A stretch of 32,381 nt of DNA, from assembly GCF_000003605.2 (NCBI RefSeq), contig NW_003141822.1:123256-155636 (forward strand), written 5' to 3'. The position numbers and the translations under genes are program-made. The notes below the pieces were generated by a model, which ran no database searches, was not told the DNA's origin, and saw nothing but the letters and a program-made list of their open reading frames with translations. The stretch's first letter is position 1. Every line of letters begins with the position of its first letter. Below are positions 31,870-32,381 of this stretch, piece by piece. The stretch comes from Saccoglossus kowalevskii (taxonomy: Eukaryota; Hemichordata; Enteropneusta; Harrimaniidae).

Positions 31870-32381
31870 CGGGGTCATTAATTAAATAATATTAATTTTA
31901 TTAACACTTACACATTCCCCGGAGGGATTGGCAATAAATGTTTAAGAAAGAATAAAAGGTTAGAAAAATTAAATAAATAATATAAAATAAAAACATACAA
32001 AAAACTAAGCTAATACATTACTGTAACAGAGAAAGAAAATATTAAGACTAAATTATTATACAATAAAAAGATAGAAAAAATGCAAAACTTAACTGTGAAC
32101 GAAAATTGTCACTGGGGTTGCTGTCTTATTTCAAAACACTTCTTTAGGCACCTTGCTACAGGGAGTGTTAGACCACTGTTGTTTAGCAAGGCTATGAATT
32201 GTGTCTTTGGTGACAAATTTTGGTTTTTGCCATTTCAAATAAGACATTTCTATCGGAGGTACAACTTTTGCATGACATCATTAGATGATATTTTCTACTT
32301 GATTCTGATCACAAAGGTTACATAATCTATTAGCAAGGGGTATTCTGTTGTGTCTGTCAGTCACAATATTTTTCAGGTAAC
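31870..32381 (-). mobile_element. LINE 3' end, decayed, cut by window edge
   Basis: Read on the minus strand from the right edge, LKNIVTDRHNRIPLANRLC then NLCDQNQVEN matches the C-terminal Cys-x-x-Cys region of a LINE ORF2. Then come stops, frameshifted coding-like sequence (KFVTKDTIHSLAK) and a T-rich 3' untranslated region with CCCTCCGGGGAATGTGTAAG and AATAAAATTAATATT near 31884-31898. The 81-codon plus-strand frame at 32080-32325 is its antisense shadow. It is a relative of, but not the same copy as, the element at 28230. Confidence 0.68.

Noticed and set aside
32080-32325. 81-codon plus-strand open frame
   Set aside because: The minus strand of the same bases encodes LINE C-terminal motifs, so this is an antisense shadow.

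Overview
This is a eukaryotic, almost certainly animal, genomic window. It is AT-rich and dominated by intron-like or intergenic sequence. It has spliceosomal exon signals, decayed non-LTR retrotransposon (LINE) pieces, AT/GT/poly-C simple repeats and an assembly gap next to a pentanucleotide microsatellite. There is no operon structure, no compact bacterial gene and no CRISPR array. The style of the LINE pieces, poly-C runs and extracellular-domain exons suggests a lophotrochozoan, perhaps a bivalve mollusc; that taxonomic guess is inference only.

Layout. (1) At 1-2.2 kb, a minus-strand first coding exon with a signal peptide runs off the left side, and a plus-strand single-exon open frame starts on a YY1-like ATGGCG start and is broken by one frameshift. 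(2) At 3.3-15.3 kb the minus strand carries scattered exon candidates that look like parts of one or more cell-surface receptor genes. These are two immunoglobulin-like F-strand exons (about 15.3 and 10.1 kb), a cysteine-rich ectodomain exon (4.9-4.5 kb) with a CAG/GTAAAC donor, and two tail exons (3.9-3.3 kb) with strong GTAAGT donors. The last tail exon contains a tyrosine motif of the SH2-binding YEEI type. In the same interval a plus-strand start exon lies behind a perfect cAMP-response element at 6.9 kb, and a TATA/initiator pair lies at 10.3 kb. (3) At 10.9-11.6 kb there is a GTGTT microsatellite ending in a run of 261 N. (4) From 11.6 to 28 kb genes are sparse. This stretch holds small inverted repeats, a three-copy GC-rich minisatellite at 13.5 kb, a hairpin at 16.3 kb, a Glu/Lys/Val-rich repetitive open frame at 21.8 kb and a diverged 250-base duplication at 27.7-28.1 kb. 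(5) At 28.2-29.1 kb the 3' end of a plus-strand LINE abuts a reverse-transcriptase fragment of a different LINE on the minus strand. (6) At 29.6-30.1 kb an array of a short motif leads into a foldback repeat that is shared, with its hairpin inverted, with a copy at 9.8 kb. (7) At 30.8-31.05 kb there is a proline-rich terminal exon with a downstream poly(A) signal on the minus strand, and from 31.9 kb to the end another minus-strand LINE 3' end.

The receptor-like exons are the most biologically interesting part, but joining them into one gene is inference: splice phases agree for some neighbours and not for others. Window-wide, two ACGT-core palindromes, CACGTG (22 hand-counted sites) and TGACGTCA (4 sites), look far commoner than expected for such AT-rich DNA.
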